This document shows positions 1 through 7,583 of a stretch of 64,000 nt of DNA, piece by piece. How positions within the stretch are numbered: the first letter of the stretch is position 1; each line of letters begins with the position of its first letter. Both the position numbers and the translations under genes were made by a program. The notes beneath the pieces are model-generated. The model saw only the letters and a program-made list of their open reading frames with translations. It had not been told where the DNA came from and searched no databases. This DNA comes from Bacillota bacterium (lineage in GTDB: Bacteria > Bacillota > Clostridia > Oscillospirales > Oscillospiraceae), in contig JAEXCS010000019.1 of assembly GCA_023402075.1 (NCBI GenBank), positions 6,168 to 70,167 on the forward strand. Direction: 5' to 3'.

Positions 1-1111
1 GCTCCGTGATTCTTAGGCCGAAATCCGAAAGCTGATAGACTTTGTCTGGATTGTTGGTGAGTAGCCGCATGCTTTTGACACCCAGATCCCGAAGAATCTG
101 CGCGCCGATATAGTACTCCCGTGCGTCCCCCGCAAAGCCCAATGCCAGATTTGCCTCCAGCGTGTCCATTCCCTCATCCTGAAGCGCATAGGCCTTAAGC
201 TTATTCAAAAGCCCGATGCCGCGCCCCTCCTGCCGCATATAGAGCAGCACGCCGCGGCCCTCGCTCTCAATTTGCAGCATAGCCGCTGCCAGCTGCTCGC
301 CGCAGTCACAGCGTAATGAGCCGAAGCAATCGCCCGTCAGGCACTCGGAGTGAACGCGACAGAGAAGATTTTCGCCATCGCCGATCTCGCCCTTAACCAG
401 CGCTACATGATGCTCACCGTTAAGCAGGCTGCGATAGCCATAGGTCATAAAGTCGCCGAATTTTGTGGGCAGGTGCGTGACGGCCACCTGCTCCACCAGT
501 TTTTCACACCGCTTGCGGTAGGATTGCAGGTCGCGAATGGTAATCATCTTCAGCTTCCATTCCGTGGCTTTTTCTTGCAACTCAGCAGTGCGCATCATGG
601 TCCCGTCCTCCCGCATGATCTCACAGCAAAGGCCGCATTCCGAAAGTCCGGCCAGCCGAAGCAGATCGACAGTGGCCTCCGTGTGTCCACTGCGCTCCAG
701 TACGCCGTTGGGTTTCGCTAAAAGTGGAAACATATGACCCGGTCGGCGAAAGTCCTCCGGTCTAGAGCCGGCATCCGCGCACTTCATAGCGGAAACAGCG
801 CGTTCCTCGGCGGAGATACCGGTCGTGGTGGAAACATGGTCTATAGACACGGTGAACGCAGTCTGATGGTTGTCGGTGCTGTCGGCGACCATCTCGGGCA
901 GGCGAAGCCGCTGGACGTGGGCGGCTGACATGGGCATGCAAATAAGTCCCTTGGCATTTACCGCCATAAAATTAACATTCTCGGTGGTGGCAAACTGAGC
1001 GGCACAGATGAGATCGCCTTCATTCTCCCGGTCTGGGTCGTCTGTGCAAAGGATCATGCGGCCCTGTCGCAGATCTTCCAATGCCTCTTCGATGGTACTG
1101 TACTGAAACAT
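1..1111 (-). CDS. ribBA: RibBA, bifunctional DHBP synthase / GTP cyclohydrolase II (3' end outside window)
   Basis: Makes both early riboflavin precursors: 3,4-dihydroxy-2-butanone 4-phosphate from ribulose 5-phosphate, and the pyrimidine intermediate from GTP. Translation from the ATG at 1111 gives an N-terminal RibB domain with the acidic motif DDPDRENEGD near residue 25. A C-terminal RibA domain follows, with the zinc-binding motif ECLTGDCFGSLRCDCG near residue 257 and RQEGRGIGL further on. About 370 residues are visible; the family is about 400, so roughly 30 are missing beyond base 1. It lies 11 bases downstream of ribE in the same operon and should share the FMN riboswitch. An AGGAGG-like site precedes the start. 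ribH, if present, would lie outside the window. Confidence 0.95.
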   Translation of the reverse strand, partial: MFQYSTIEEALEDLRQGRMILCTDDPDRENEGDLICAAQFATTENVNFMAVNAKGLICMPMSAAHVQRLRLPEMVADSTDNHQTAFTVSIDHVSTTTGISAEERAVSAMKCADAGSRPEDFRRPGHMFPLLAKPNGVLERSGHTEATVDLLRLAGLSECGLCCEIMREDGTMMRTAELQEKATEWKLKMITIRDLQSYRKRCEKLVEQVAVTHLPTKFGDFMTYGYRSLLNGEHHVALVKGEIGDGENLLCRVHSECLTGDCFGSLRCDCGEQLAAAMLQIESEGRGVLLYMRQEGRGIGLLNKLKAYALQDEGMDTLEANLALGFAGDAREYYIGAQILRDLGVKSMRLLTNNPDKVYQLSDFGLRITE

Positions 1112-1122
1112 AGTGCTTCCTC

Positions 1123-1770
1123 CTAAAATCCGTTTTTTAATAAAAATTCTTGGCTGATGTCAGACTTGTGGGCAACTTGCGGCGCGGAGCGCAGCAGCTT
1201 TTCCACATATTTGCCGAGAATATCGGTCTCCAGATTGACCTCACTGCCGGTCATCTTTTCGAACAGGACTGTTGCGTCGGCCGTGTGAGGAATCACGGAG
1301 ACGGAAAACGTGTCCGCCGTTACCTCCGCCACGGTCAGGCTGACGCCGTCGATGGCTACGGAGCCTTTTTCCACAATAAACCTCAGCAATTCGGGCGCGG
1401 CGCGCATGGTGAACCACACGGCAATCCCGTCCTGCCGCAGAGAGACGACGGTCCCTGTGCCGTCAATGTGTCCGGAGACAATATGTCCCCCGAAACGTCC
1501 GCTTGCAGACAAGGCGCGTTCCAGATTGACCCGGCTGCCCGGCGTCAGTGCACCCAGCGTAGAGCGCCGTAGTGTTTCGTGCATTACGTCGGCGGTGAAA
1601 GAATTCGCCGATTTCGCGGTTGCGGTCAGGCATACGCCATTTACCGCCACACTGTCTCCGGGGTGCAAATCCGTCAGCACATCCCTTGCGTCAATACAGA
1701 GCACCGCGGAGTGCGTGCCGCGGCGGATGGAACGGATGGTGCCAATCTCCTCAACAATTCCTGTGAACAT
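1123..1770 (-). CDS. ribE: Riboflavin synthase alpha chain
   Basis: Dismutates two 6,7-dimethyl-8-ribityllumazines into riboflavin, the last step of the pathway. The start chosen is the ATG giving MFTGIVEEIGTI, the conserved family N-terminus; an upstream in-frame start would add 13 non-conserved residues. The 215-residue length fits the family. The two lumazine-binding half domains are visible: the first begins at residue 1, the second around residue 97 with the hallmark GGHIVSGHIDGTG. The start codon lies inside the 3' end of ribD (20-base overlap), indicating translational coupling. Confidence 0.95.
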   Translation of the reverse strand: MFTGIVEEIGTIRSIRRGTHSAVLCIDARDVLTDLHPGDSVAVNGVCLTATAKSANSFTADVMHETLRRSTLGALTPGSRVNLERALSASGRFGGHIVSGHIDGTGTVVSLRQDGIAVWFTMRAAPELLRFIVEKGSVAIDGVSLTVAEVTADTFSVSVIPHTADATVLFEKMTGSEVNLETDILGKYVEKLLRSAPQVAHKSDISQEFLLKNGF

Positions 1771-2854
1771 CGTAAACCACCTCGCTTTCCAGCAGAAAAT
1801 CTTCACCAAGCGCCGTGACGCTTGTATTCTTCAATAAAAATGCCTGTTCCGGCAGGGCCGCGCCCAAGCCCTCGACCGGCGTTTTCGCCGCACCGCCAAA
1901 TAGTTTCGGCGCTATATAGGCCTGCACCTTTTGTACGATTCCGGCCTCCAGCGCCGCCCAATTCAGGGCACCGCCGCCTTCCAAAAGCACGCTGTCAATT
2001 TTTTCATCTCCCAGCCGCTTCATAAGCGCCCGCAAATCCACATGCCCGTCCGACATCGGCATATCCCACACCTGGCAGCCCGCAGCTTCCAGTTGCTTTC
2101 TCTTTTCATTGCTGCCGTTCCCAGCCGCAATCACGGTGGAAACTGATGATGCCGTGCGGACAATTCGACCTTCCAACGGAATGCGCAAATGCGTGTCGCA
2201 GATCACCCGCAGGGGATTGCGCCCGCCCTCCGTCCGGCAGGTCAGCAGCGGGTCGTCCGTCAGCACTGTGCCAATGCCCGCCATAATGGCGGCGTAATGG
2301 CCGCGTTCGGCATGGACGCGTTGCCGCGCAGTCTCGCTCGTGATCCAGCGGGAAGCGCCGGTGCGCGTGGCGATTTTGCCGTCCATCGTCATGGCGTATT
2401 TCATCGTGACGTAGGGCGTCCCCGTGCAAATGAAGTGAAAAAACACGGGGTTTAGTGCATCGCATTCCGCTTGTAAAAACCCCGTCTTCACCTGAACGCC
2501 ACCTGAGCTAAGCTGCGTTAGTCCCCTGCCGGAAACAAGGGGATTGGGGTCGGAGGAGCCAACGACAATCCGCTTGATTCCGGCCTCCAGAATGGCATCA
2601 GTGCAAGGTGGCTGCCGACCGAAGTGGCAGCAGGGTTCAAGCGTCACATACAGCACCGCACCCCGAGGCGATTCCGTGCAGCTTTGCAGGGCCACCCGCT
2701 CCGCGTGAAGACCACCGTAATGGTCATGATAGCCCTGCCCGATGACCCGGCCGTCCTTGACAATGACCGCGCCCACCATGGGATTAGGATTGGTTCTGCC
2801 GCATCCGCGCTGGGCCAACTCCAACGCCATGCGCATAAATCGTGTGTCTTCCAT
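1751..2854 (-). CDS. ribD: RibD, bifunctional pyrimidine deaminase/reductase
   Basis: Second and third steps from GTP: deamination of the pyrimidine ring, then reduction of the ribosyl side chain. The N-terminal cytidine-deaminase-like domain has HAERVAL and the zinc motif PCCHFGRQPPCTDAI; the C-terminal reductase domain has TRTGASRWITSE and LLEGGGALN. The ATG at 2854 follows a GGAGG and gives MEDTRFMRMAL. A longer in-frame extension would run through the terminator hairpin and is rejected. It is the first gene of the rib operon, controlled by the FMN riboswitch upstream. Length is 367 residues, normal for the family. Confidence 0.95.
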   Translation of the reverse strand: MEDTRFMRMALELAQRGCGRTNPNPMVGAVIVKDGRVIGQGYHDHYGGLHAERVALQSCTESPRGAVLYVTLEPCCHFGRQPPCTDAILEAGIKRIVVGSSDPNPLVSGRGLTQLSSGGVQVKTGFLQAECDALNPVFFHFICTGTPYVTMKYAMTMDGKIATRTGASRWITSETARQRVHAERGHYAAIMAGIGTVLTDDPLLTCRTEGGRNPLRVICDTHLRIPLEGRIVRTASSVSTVIAAGNGSNEKRKQLEAAGCQVWDMPMSDGHVDLRALMKRLGDEKIDSVLLEGGGALNWAALEAGIVQKVQAYIAPKLFGGAAKTPVEGLGAALPEQAFLLKNTSVTALGEDFLLESEVVYDVHRNC

Positions 2855-2863
2855 TGCCGCCTC

Positions 2864-2905
2864 CAAAATAAAAAGATGCCTTGACTCAAAACGTTCAAGG
2901 CATCT
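2864..2905 (-). terminator. Second leader terminator before ribD
   Basis: On the minus strand AGATGCCTTGAA pairs with TTCAAGGCATCT, followed by a T-rich run ending just before the ribD Shine-Dalgarno. It is the more gene-proximal of two hairpins between the FMN aptamer and ribD. Confidence 0.8.
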
Positions 2906-2933
2906 GGACGCGGCAAATAAGCCCCGCATACAC

Positions 2934-2963
2934 AAAAAACTCTGGAATGAAACCATTCCAGAG
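2934..2963 (-). terminator. First leader terminator after FMN aptamer
   Basis: A perfect 10-bp stem (CTCTGGAATG / CATTCCAGAG, 4-base loop) is followed by six T on the minus strand. It lies about 40 bases downstream of the aptamer and is independent of the second hairpin. Confidence 0.8.
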
Positions 2964-3004
2964 CATACTTATGTACGCAGGCACAATAACTCCCGCTGTA
3001 ACAC

Positions 3005-3116
3005 AATCTTCTTTCATCCAGACTATACTGTCGGCCTCGGAATTTCACCGAATCCTGCCTTGCGGCTCGTGGGCTTTACCACCGGTGGGGAATTGCACCC
3101 CGCCCTGAAGATCCTG
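3005..3116 (-). promoter_or_regulatory. FMN riboswitch aptamer (RFN element)
   Basis: The minus strand carries the highly conserved RFN blocks in order: CAGGGCGGGGTG, CCCCACCGG, GGTAAAGCCC, GGATTCGGTG, CCGAGGCCGACAGT and AGTCTGGATG. It binds FMN and lowers expression of ribD-ribE-ribBA when flavin is abundant. A promoter lies upstream and two intrinsic terminators downstream, so control is most likely by transcription attenuation. Confidence 0.96.
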
Positions 3117-3133
3117 ATTCAATTTTCAAAAGC

Positions 3134-3162
3134 ATCATAGCACCTGCGTATATATCTGTCAA
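3134..3162 (-). promoter_or_regulatory. Sigma-A promoter of the rib operon
   Basis: The minus strand reads TTGACA, a 17-base spacer, then TATGAT, placed just upstream of the FMN aptamer. Confidence 0.8.
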
Positions 3163-3278
3163 GGTATGTCATATAGAAAAGTTTCTACTAAAAGCACCAT
3201 AATACTGTTTCTGGAGGAATAGAAGCAGAAAATCAACGCCAGCAGAGAAATTCACCTATTGAGTATCCCAATATTTCA

Positions 3279-3773
3279 CTAAGCTCGGTCTGCACTTTTA
3301 AAGCATATGTATGGGGTGAAATTTTCTGCACCCCCGTTTGCTCCGTCTTCCGACGGCTTTGGAGTCAGCATTTGCCCCACAAAAATCCGGCGGCCTATCT
3401 CCCCGCTACGCCCCGGAATCAGCCCGGTATCCATCCGGATATGGCCCTTGTCCCGCAGCTCTGCCAGCATGCTTTGCAGCGTCCGCTCGCTGATTCTGTT
3501 TACCACACCGGAAGCAGGGTCCACATAGATGCAGACATCCAGCAGAAAGCTGTTTTTTGCGTAGCGGAAGCCCGTGCCGGATGCCAGCCGCACAACCTCC
3601 CCATACAAGATTTTTGTCCGTGGCCGCAGATACGGGGATGTCAGGGCCATGATATCCTGGCAAATTTTATACACGCCGTCCCAGTCGTCGATGTACAAAT
3701 TATTTGAAACAAAGCGCCGCCCCGGCGGGGCGGCGCTTGTCATAGGACGAACTATGCACTGTCCGAAATGCAA
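3279..3773 (-). pseudogene. Remnant of a phage/ICE replication-type helix-turn-helix protein
   Basis: The open frame resembles N-terminal domains of phage or plasmid replisome-organiser proteins. LYIDDWDGVYK is followed by RTKILYGEVVRL and ISERTLQSMLAELRDKGHI, an HTH-like segment. The first 20 or so residues run through a perfect GC-rich hairpin at 3712-3738 and have no ribosome binding site, so the true 5' end is probably lost. It overlaps head-to-head with the recombinase remnant. Most likely a truncated leftover of a mobile element; a small live gene cannot be excluded. Confidence 0.45.
3712..3738. repeat. 12-bp perfect inverted repeat
   Basis: AAGCGCCGCCCC and GGGGCGGCGCTT surround a 3-base loop. 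On the minus strand it is followed by a short T-rich stretch, so it may be an old terminator or a fusion scar between the two remnants. Confidence 0.6.
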
Positions 3774-4182
3774 AAAGGATATACCAGATGATGCCGTGCT
3801 CTGCTGCTATTGCGGCAAGGTGCTCATCCGAAAAGAACGCAAACGGCGAAAGCGCCCTAATAGCACGGGGTGTATCCGCAAAATGACCGACAGGCCCCAC
3901 AGAAAACCATACCGCGTGGAGAAGGGCGGAAAGCGGGATGTGTTCACGGAGGAGGAAATTAAACTGGTGCTGGCCGATGCCGCAGTCAATGAGACATCTA
4001 AGATCATCGCCATCTTTCTGTACACTGGCTTCCGGCTTCAGGAGCTGCTGGACATGCCCATGAGCGGCGTAGATATGGATGAGCTTTTGCGGCTTGTCGG
4101 ACATGTCGATAAAGAAACCACACAGCTATATTTACACGATGATGCAGGTACAATCCGCGATATAGTAAAGAGCATAAGGTAG
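3754..4182 (+). pseudogene. Collapsed tyrosine recombinase (integrase) with N-terminal zinc ribbon
   Basis: The ATG at 3754 gives a zinc-ribbon (CPKCKKDI then CCYCGK) and the basic linker typical of the N-terminus of some Firmicute ICE/phage integrases. The core-binding domain is missing. The frame passes through the first catalytic Arg box (YTGFRLQELL) and then straight into the end of the catalytic domain (LVGHVDKETTQLYLHDD), skipping the His-x-x-Arg box. Only 142 residues remain against about 350-400 usually. It is therefore an internally deleted, inactive integrase whose ends and frame survived. It lies about 80 bases from tRNA-Val, a common integration site. Confidence 0.8.
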
Positions 4183-4226
4183 CTCGTTACTATATCGTTA
4201 CTAAATACGCAGTTTTCTGGCACAAT

Positions 4227-4265
4227 AAAAAAGCCCTAGAACCTTTGCGGCTCTAGGGCTTTTTT
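4227..4265. terminator. Bidirectional terminator between integrase remnant and tRNA cluster
   Basis: AGCCCTAGA pairs with TCTAGGGCT. The plus strand has a T7 run after the stem and the minus strand has TTTTTTATTG. On the minus strand it ends the tRNA transcript. Confidence 0.85.
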
Positions 4266-4341
4266 GGTGGAGACTGGGAGACTCGAACTCTCGACCTCCT
4301 GCGTGTGAAGCAGGCGCTCTAACCAGCTGAGCTAAGCCTCC
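4265..4341 (-). tRNA. tRNA-Val (CAC)
   Basis: Full cloverleaf on the minus strand: acceptor GGAGGCT / AGTCTCC, D-arm TAGCTCAGCTGG, anticodon loop TTCACAC with anticodon CAC, TΨC arm with GTTCGAG, encoded CCA. Last of three tRNAs in the leftward cluster. Confidence 0.95.
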
Positions 4342-4396
4342 ACATCAAATATTCACTTTTTCACCTGCCGACTGGCTTCTTCCAGTCAGACAGGTT

Positions 4397-4471
4397 TGGT
4401 GACCCGTACGGGATTCGAACCCATGTTACAGCCGTGAAAGGGCCGTGTCTTAACCACTTGACCAACGGGCC
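4397..4471 (-). tRNA. tRNA-Glu (TTC)
   Basis: Cloverleaf on the minus strand with anticodon loop CTTTCAC (anticodon TTC), TΨC motif GGTTCGAATCC and encoded CCA. Middle gene of the cluster. Confidence 0.95.
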
Positions 4472-4523
4472 ATATCAACTTTTCGGGAACCCCCACGGGA
4501 CACGGCGTGTCCCGTGGGAATTC

Positions 4524-4600
4524 TGGTAGCGGCACCTGGATTCGAACCGGGGACACTGCGGGTATGAACCGCATGCTCTAGCCAACTGAGCTATGCCGCC
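4524..4600 (-). tRNA. tRNA-Met (CAT)
   Basis: Minus-strand cloverleaf with D-arm TAGCTCAGTTGG, anticodon loop TTCATAC (anticodon CAT), TΨC motif GGTTCGAATCC and encoded CCA. The acceptor begins with a paired G, so it looks like an elongator tRNA-Met rather than an initiator. A lysidine-modified tRNA-Ile2 also carries CAT and cannot be fully ruled out by eye. Confidence 0.9.
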
Positions 4601-4709
4601 AAATCTGCGCGCCGGTGTGGCGGGCGAGGATTACTATACCAGATAACGCCCGTTTTTGTCAAGGGGTTTTCGGGAAAATCTCTCAAAAAATATCTCTTTT
4701 TGCAAAAGG

Positions 4710-4742
4710 GTAATTTGCCGGGGGCGCTTTCACGCCCCCGGC
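4710..4742 (-). terminator. Probable groEL terminator
   Basis: A 10-bp GC stem (GCCGGGGGCG / CGCCCCCGGC) lies just past the groEL stop. The following minus-strand T content is modest. Confidence 0.6.
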
Positions 4743-4754
4743 GCAGTGCTTTTC

Positions 4755-6380
4755 TTAGTACATGCCGCCCATGTCGGGCGCAGCAGGTGCGGGTGCGGGA
4801 GGCTCGGGCTTGTCGGCAACCAAAGACTCGGTGGTCAGCACCATGGCGGCCACACTGGCTGCATTCTCCAAAGCGGAGCGAGTCACCTTGGCGGGATCGA
4901 TGATGCCAGAGGCAACCATGTCGCAGTATTCTTCCTTATAAGCGTCGAAGCCGTAGCCCGCCTTGCCGGAATCCCGGACCTTCTCCAGAATTACGGAGCC
5001 GTCCAGTCCGGCATTGGCCGCGATCTGGCGGATGGGAGCTTCCAGCGCCTTGGCAATCAAACGCACGCCGGTCTTCTCGTCGCCCTCCACAGTGGAAATC
5101 AAAGCCTCCACGGCGGCAATGACGTTGATGAAGATGGTGCCGCCGCCGGCGACCACGCCCTCTTCAACAGCCGCGCGGGTGGCGTTCAGCGCGTCCTCCA
5201 TGCGGAGCTTCTTTTCCTTCATCTCCGTCTCGGTGGCTGCGCCGACCTTCACGACGGCAACGCCGCCAGCCAGCTTTGCCAGACGCTCCTGAAGCTTCTC
5301 CTTGTCATACTCAGAGGTGGTATTGCCAATCTGAGCGCGAATCTGGCCCACGCGGTCCTTGATGGCCTGGCTGTCGCCCGCGCCGTCCACGATGGTGGTG
5401 TTTTCCTTGGTGACCTTCACCTGACGGGCACGGCCCAGCATATCCAGCGTAGCAGTCTTCAGTTCCAGACCCACTTCTTCGGACACCACGGTGCCGCCGG
5501 TAAGGACGGCAATATCCTGCAGCATCTCCTTGCGGCGGTCGCCAAAGCCGGGAGCCTTGACGCACACCACGTTCAGCGTGCCGCGCAGACGGTTCACGAT
5601 CAGGGTGCTCAGTGCCTCGCCTTCCACGTCCTCAGCCACAATCAGCAGCTTCTTGCCGGACTGCACAAGCTGCTCCAGCAAAGGCAGAATGTCGGTGATG
5701 ACAGAAATCTTCTTATCGGTGATGAGGATGTAGGCGTCGTCGATGTTGGCCTCCATCTTCTCGGTGTCGGTGCACATATAGGGGGTGATGTAGCCCCGGT
5801 CAAACTGCATTCCCTCCACGACTTCGCTGTAAGTCTCGGCCGTCTTGGACTCTTCAATGGTAATCACGCCGTCGGCGGAAACCTTGTCCATAGCGTCGGC
5901 AATCAGCTTGCCGATCTCCTCGTCGCCGGAGGAGACAGCACCCACGCGGGCAATATCCTTGATGCCGTCCACCTTCTTGGACTGCTTCTTGATCTCTGCC
6001 ACGGCAACTTCCACGGCCTTGGCCATGCCCTTGCGCACCACGATGGGGTTTGCTCCGGCGGCCAGATTCTTCAAGCCCTCAGCAATCATGGCCTGTGCCA
6101 GAAGGGTTGCGGTGGTAGTGCCGTCGCCGGCCACATCGTTGGTCTTGGTGGAAACTTCCTTCACCAGCTGCGCACCCATGTTCTCAAAGGGATCGGGCAG
6201 TTCGATTTCCTTGGCGATGGTCACGCCGTCGTTGGTAATCAGGGGCGCGCCGTACTTCTTGTCCAGCACCACGTTGCGGCCCTTGGGACCCAGAGTGACC
6301 TTAACGGTATCGGCCAGAGTATCCACGCCGGCCTGCAGCGCCTTGCGGGCATCTTCGCCGCGCTTAATCAGTTTAGACAT
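4755..6380 (-). CDS. groEL: Chaperonin GroEL
   Basis: ATP-driven 60-kDa chaperonin that folds cytosolic proteins in the tetradecameric GroEL-GroES chamber. It reads full length (541 residues). The nucleotide-binding motifs are VTLGPKGRNVVLD and DVAGDGTTTAT near residue 85, with VGAATETEMKEKK in the C-terminal half and the terminal GGM-type tail (APDMGGMY). It lies 43 bases after groES on the same transcript, so it is under the CIRCE operator upstream of groES. Confidence 0.99.
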   Translation of the reverse strand: MSKLIKRGEDARKALQAGVDTLADTVKVTLGPKGRNVVLDKKYGAPLITNDGVTIAKEIELPDPFENMGAQLVKEVSTKTNDVAGDGTTTATLLAQAMIAEGLKNLAAGANPIVVRKGMAKAVEVAVAEIKKQSKKVDGIKDIARVGAVSSGDEEIGKLIADAMDKVSADGVITIEESKTAETYSEVVEGMQFDRGYITPYMCTDTEKMEANIDDAYILITDKKISVITDILPLLEQLVQSGKKLLIVAEDVEGEALSTLIVNRLRGTLNVVCVKAPGFGDRRKEMLQDIAVLTGGTVVSEEVGLELKTATLDMLGRARQVKVTKENTTIVDGAGDSQAIKDRVGQIRAQIGNTTSEYDKEKLQERLAKLAGGVAVVKVGAATETEMKEKKLRMEDALNATRAAVEEGVVAGGGTIFINVIAAVEALISTVEGDEKTGVRLIAKALEAPIRQIAANAGLDGSVILEKVRDSGKAGYGFDAYKEEYCDMVASGIIDPAKVTRSALENAASVAAMVLTTESLVADKPEPPAPAPAAPDMGGMY

Positions 6381-6423
6381 ATTGCATTACCTCCAAAATT
6401 AAGAAGTTGTTTTTGAAACTGCT

Positions 6424-6708
6424 TTAATCGACAATGGCCAGAATCTCGCTCTGGCGCACCACAGTATACTCTTCGTCTTCCAGCGTAACCTTGCTTCCGG
6501 CATACTGGCTGGTGATCACCTTGTCACCGACCTTCACGGTCATGACAACGTCCTTGCCGTCCACGTTGCCGCCGGGGCCTACGGAAATCACCTCGGCCAC
6601 GGAGGGCTTCTCCTTGGCAGAGCCGGTGAGGATGATGCCGCCCTTGGTCGTCTCCTCGGCTTCCACCATCTTCAGGATGACACGGTCTGCAAGCGGTGTG
6701 AGTTTCAT
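6424..6708 (-). CDS. groES: Co-chaperonin GroES
   Basis: The 10-kDa lid of the GroEL chamber, 94 residues. MKLTPLADRVILKMVEAEE at the N-terminus and the mobile loop TTKGGIILTGSAKEKPS are canonical. First gene of groES-groEL. An AAGGAGG-type site precedes the start, and a promoter overlapped by CIRCE lies about 50 bases upstream. Confidence 0.98.
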   Translation of the reverse strand: MKLTPLADRVILKMVEAEETTKGGIILTGSAKEKPSVAEVISVGPGGNVDGKDVVMTVKVGDKVITSQYAGSKVTLEDEEYTVVRQSEILAIVD

Positions 6709-6754
6709 AAAAAACTACCTCCTTTAATATATAAAAAAATTTACAAAATCAGCG

Positions 6755-6781
6755 TTAGCACTCCATCTCCTCGAGTGCTAA
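6755..6781 (-). promoter_or_regulatory. CIRCE operator (HrcA binding site)
   Basis: Perfect consensus: TTAGCACTC, nine bases, GAGTGCTAA. HrcA binds it and represses groESL until heat stress. It begins at or next to the predicted transcription start. hrcA itself is not in this window. Confidence 0.98.
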
Positions 6782-6788
6782 CGTTGCT

Positions 6789-6817
6789 ATCATAGTACAT
6801 TGCTTCCGGTTTGTAAA
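6789..6817 (-). promoter_or_regulatory. Sigma-A promoter of groESL
   Basis: The minus strand reads TTTACA, a 17-base spacer, then TATGAT, directly upstream of CIRCE. Confidence 0.8.
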
Positions 6818-7015
6818 GGGGGTAGGCAGGGAAAATCTGTGAAAATTTTGTGAACTTCCCGGCAAAGCGGGAACCTTTCCCCAAAGGACGGAATTGGAGA
6901 TATCATAAAACCGTTCTTGCCAAATATTTTCCAGCGGTATATTATGGAGAAAACCATCGGGCGCGAGCCGGGCGAAGCCGCCGCCGCGGTCGTTTTGAAA
7001 TGGAGGCGCTTATAG

Positions 7016-7456
7016 ATGAAGGAATTCCTGAAGGGCTTGCTGAACGGAACAAACCCGCTTTTGGTGCTGATCTATCTGATTGGGGTGGCCGAACCCATCT
7101 TGGTGGTCTCATTTTTAACGGCGAGTGGGCCCGTTGCCTTCCCCTACTTCTTTCATCAGGGGTGGCTGTGTTACCTGCTGCTGAGCCGGAACCTTGGCTA
7201 CACGATGATATTTCAGGACGGAATCCGGGCCCGCGGAAAAAATCCGGCCTTGAAGTCAAACGCCGGGGGCTGGTTTTTGGCGCTGTTCCTTCCGCAGGTT
7301 CTATTCAGCGCCGCCATGCCCTTCGTAATCTTTTGGCTGGGCGGCCTTTTCCGCTGCGCCCTGGCGGCGGCGCTGCTGGTTTTAAAAGCCCTTTTGATGC
7401 GGCAGGTCTGGCCGATGCTACGCTCCCCCGAAAGCCGCGAAACGAGCGCAGAGTAA
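7016..7456 (+). CDS. Small polytopic membrane protein of unknown function
   Basis: A 146-residue protein with about four hydrophobic segments (near residues 14-35, 40-58, 85-105 and 108-128) and a charged C-terminus. I do not recognise a family. The ATG at 7016 follows TGGAGG at a good distance. Longer frames on both strands across this stretch are low-complexity shadows. It stands alone between groESL and the rRNA methyltransferase and ends at a strong shared hairpin. Confidence 0.6.
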   Translation: MKEFLKGLLNGTNPLLVLIYLIGVAEPILVVSFLTASGPVAFPYFFHQGWLCYLLLSRNLGYTMIFQDGIRARGKNPALKSNAGGWFLALFLPQVLFSAAMPFVIFWLGGLFRCALAAALLVLKALLMRQVWPMLRSPESRETSAE

Positions 7457-7520
7457 ACCCGCAGAGCGGCGTCTTTACCGGAGCAGCCCTGTTTCCCACA
7501 ATACAAACTTACAGATACAA

Positions 7521-7555
7521 ACAGTCTCCGGCGTTATAAAAACGCCGGAGACTGT
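7521..7555. terminator. Convergent terminator hairpin
   Basis: A 15-bp perfect stem (ACAGTCTCCGGCGTT and its complement, 5-base loop) sits between two converging genes. T-runs on both sides are weak but present. Confidence 0.65.
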
Positions 7556-7583
7556 ATACATTTTGTATTCTTGCGGCAAAAAA

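Noticed and set aside
4265..4341. tRNA-Val 3' end as active attachment site for the element at 54-64 kb
   Set aside because: The two are 50 kb apart and that element carries a serine recombinase, which does not usually target tRNA genes.
4656..6416. Long open frame on the plus strand across groEL
   Set aside because: It is antisense to an unmistakable groEL; its Gly/His/Leu-rich composition is the reverse complement of GC-rich codons.
6850..7539. 229-codon frame overlapping the small membrane protein
   Set aside because: No binding site at its start, Arg/Gly-rich composition, and it overlaps the better-supported membrane protein in another frame.
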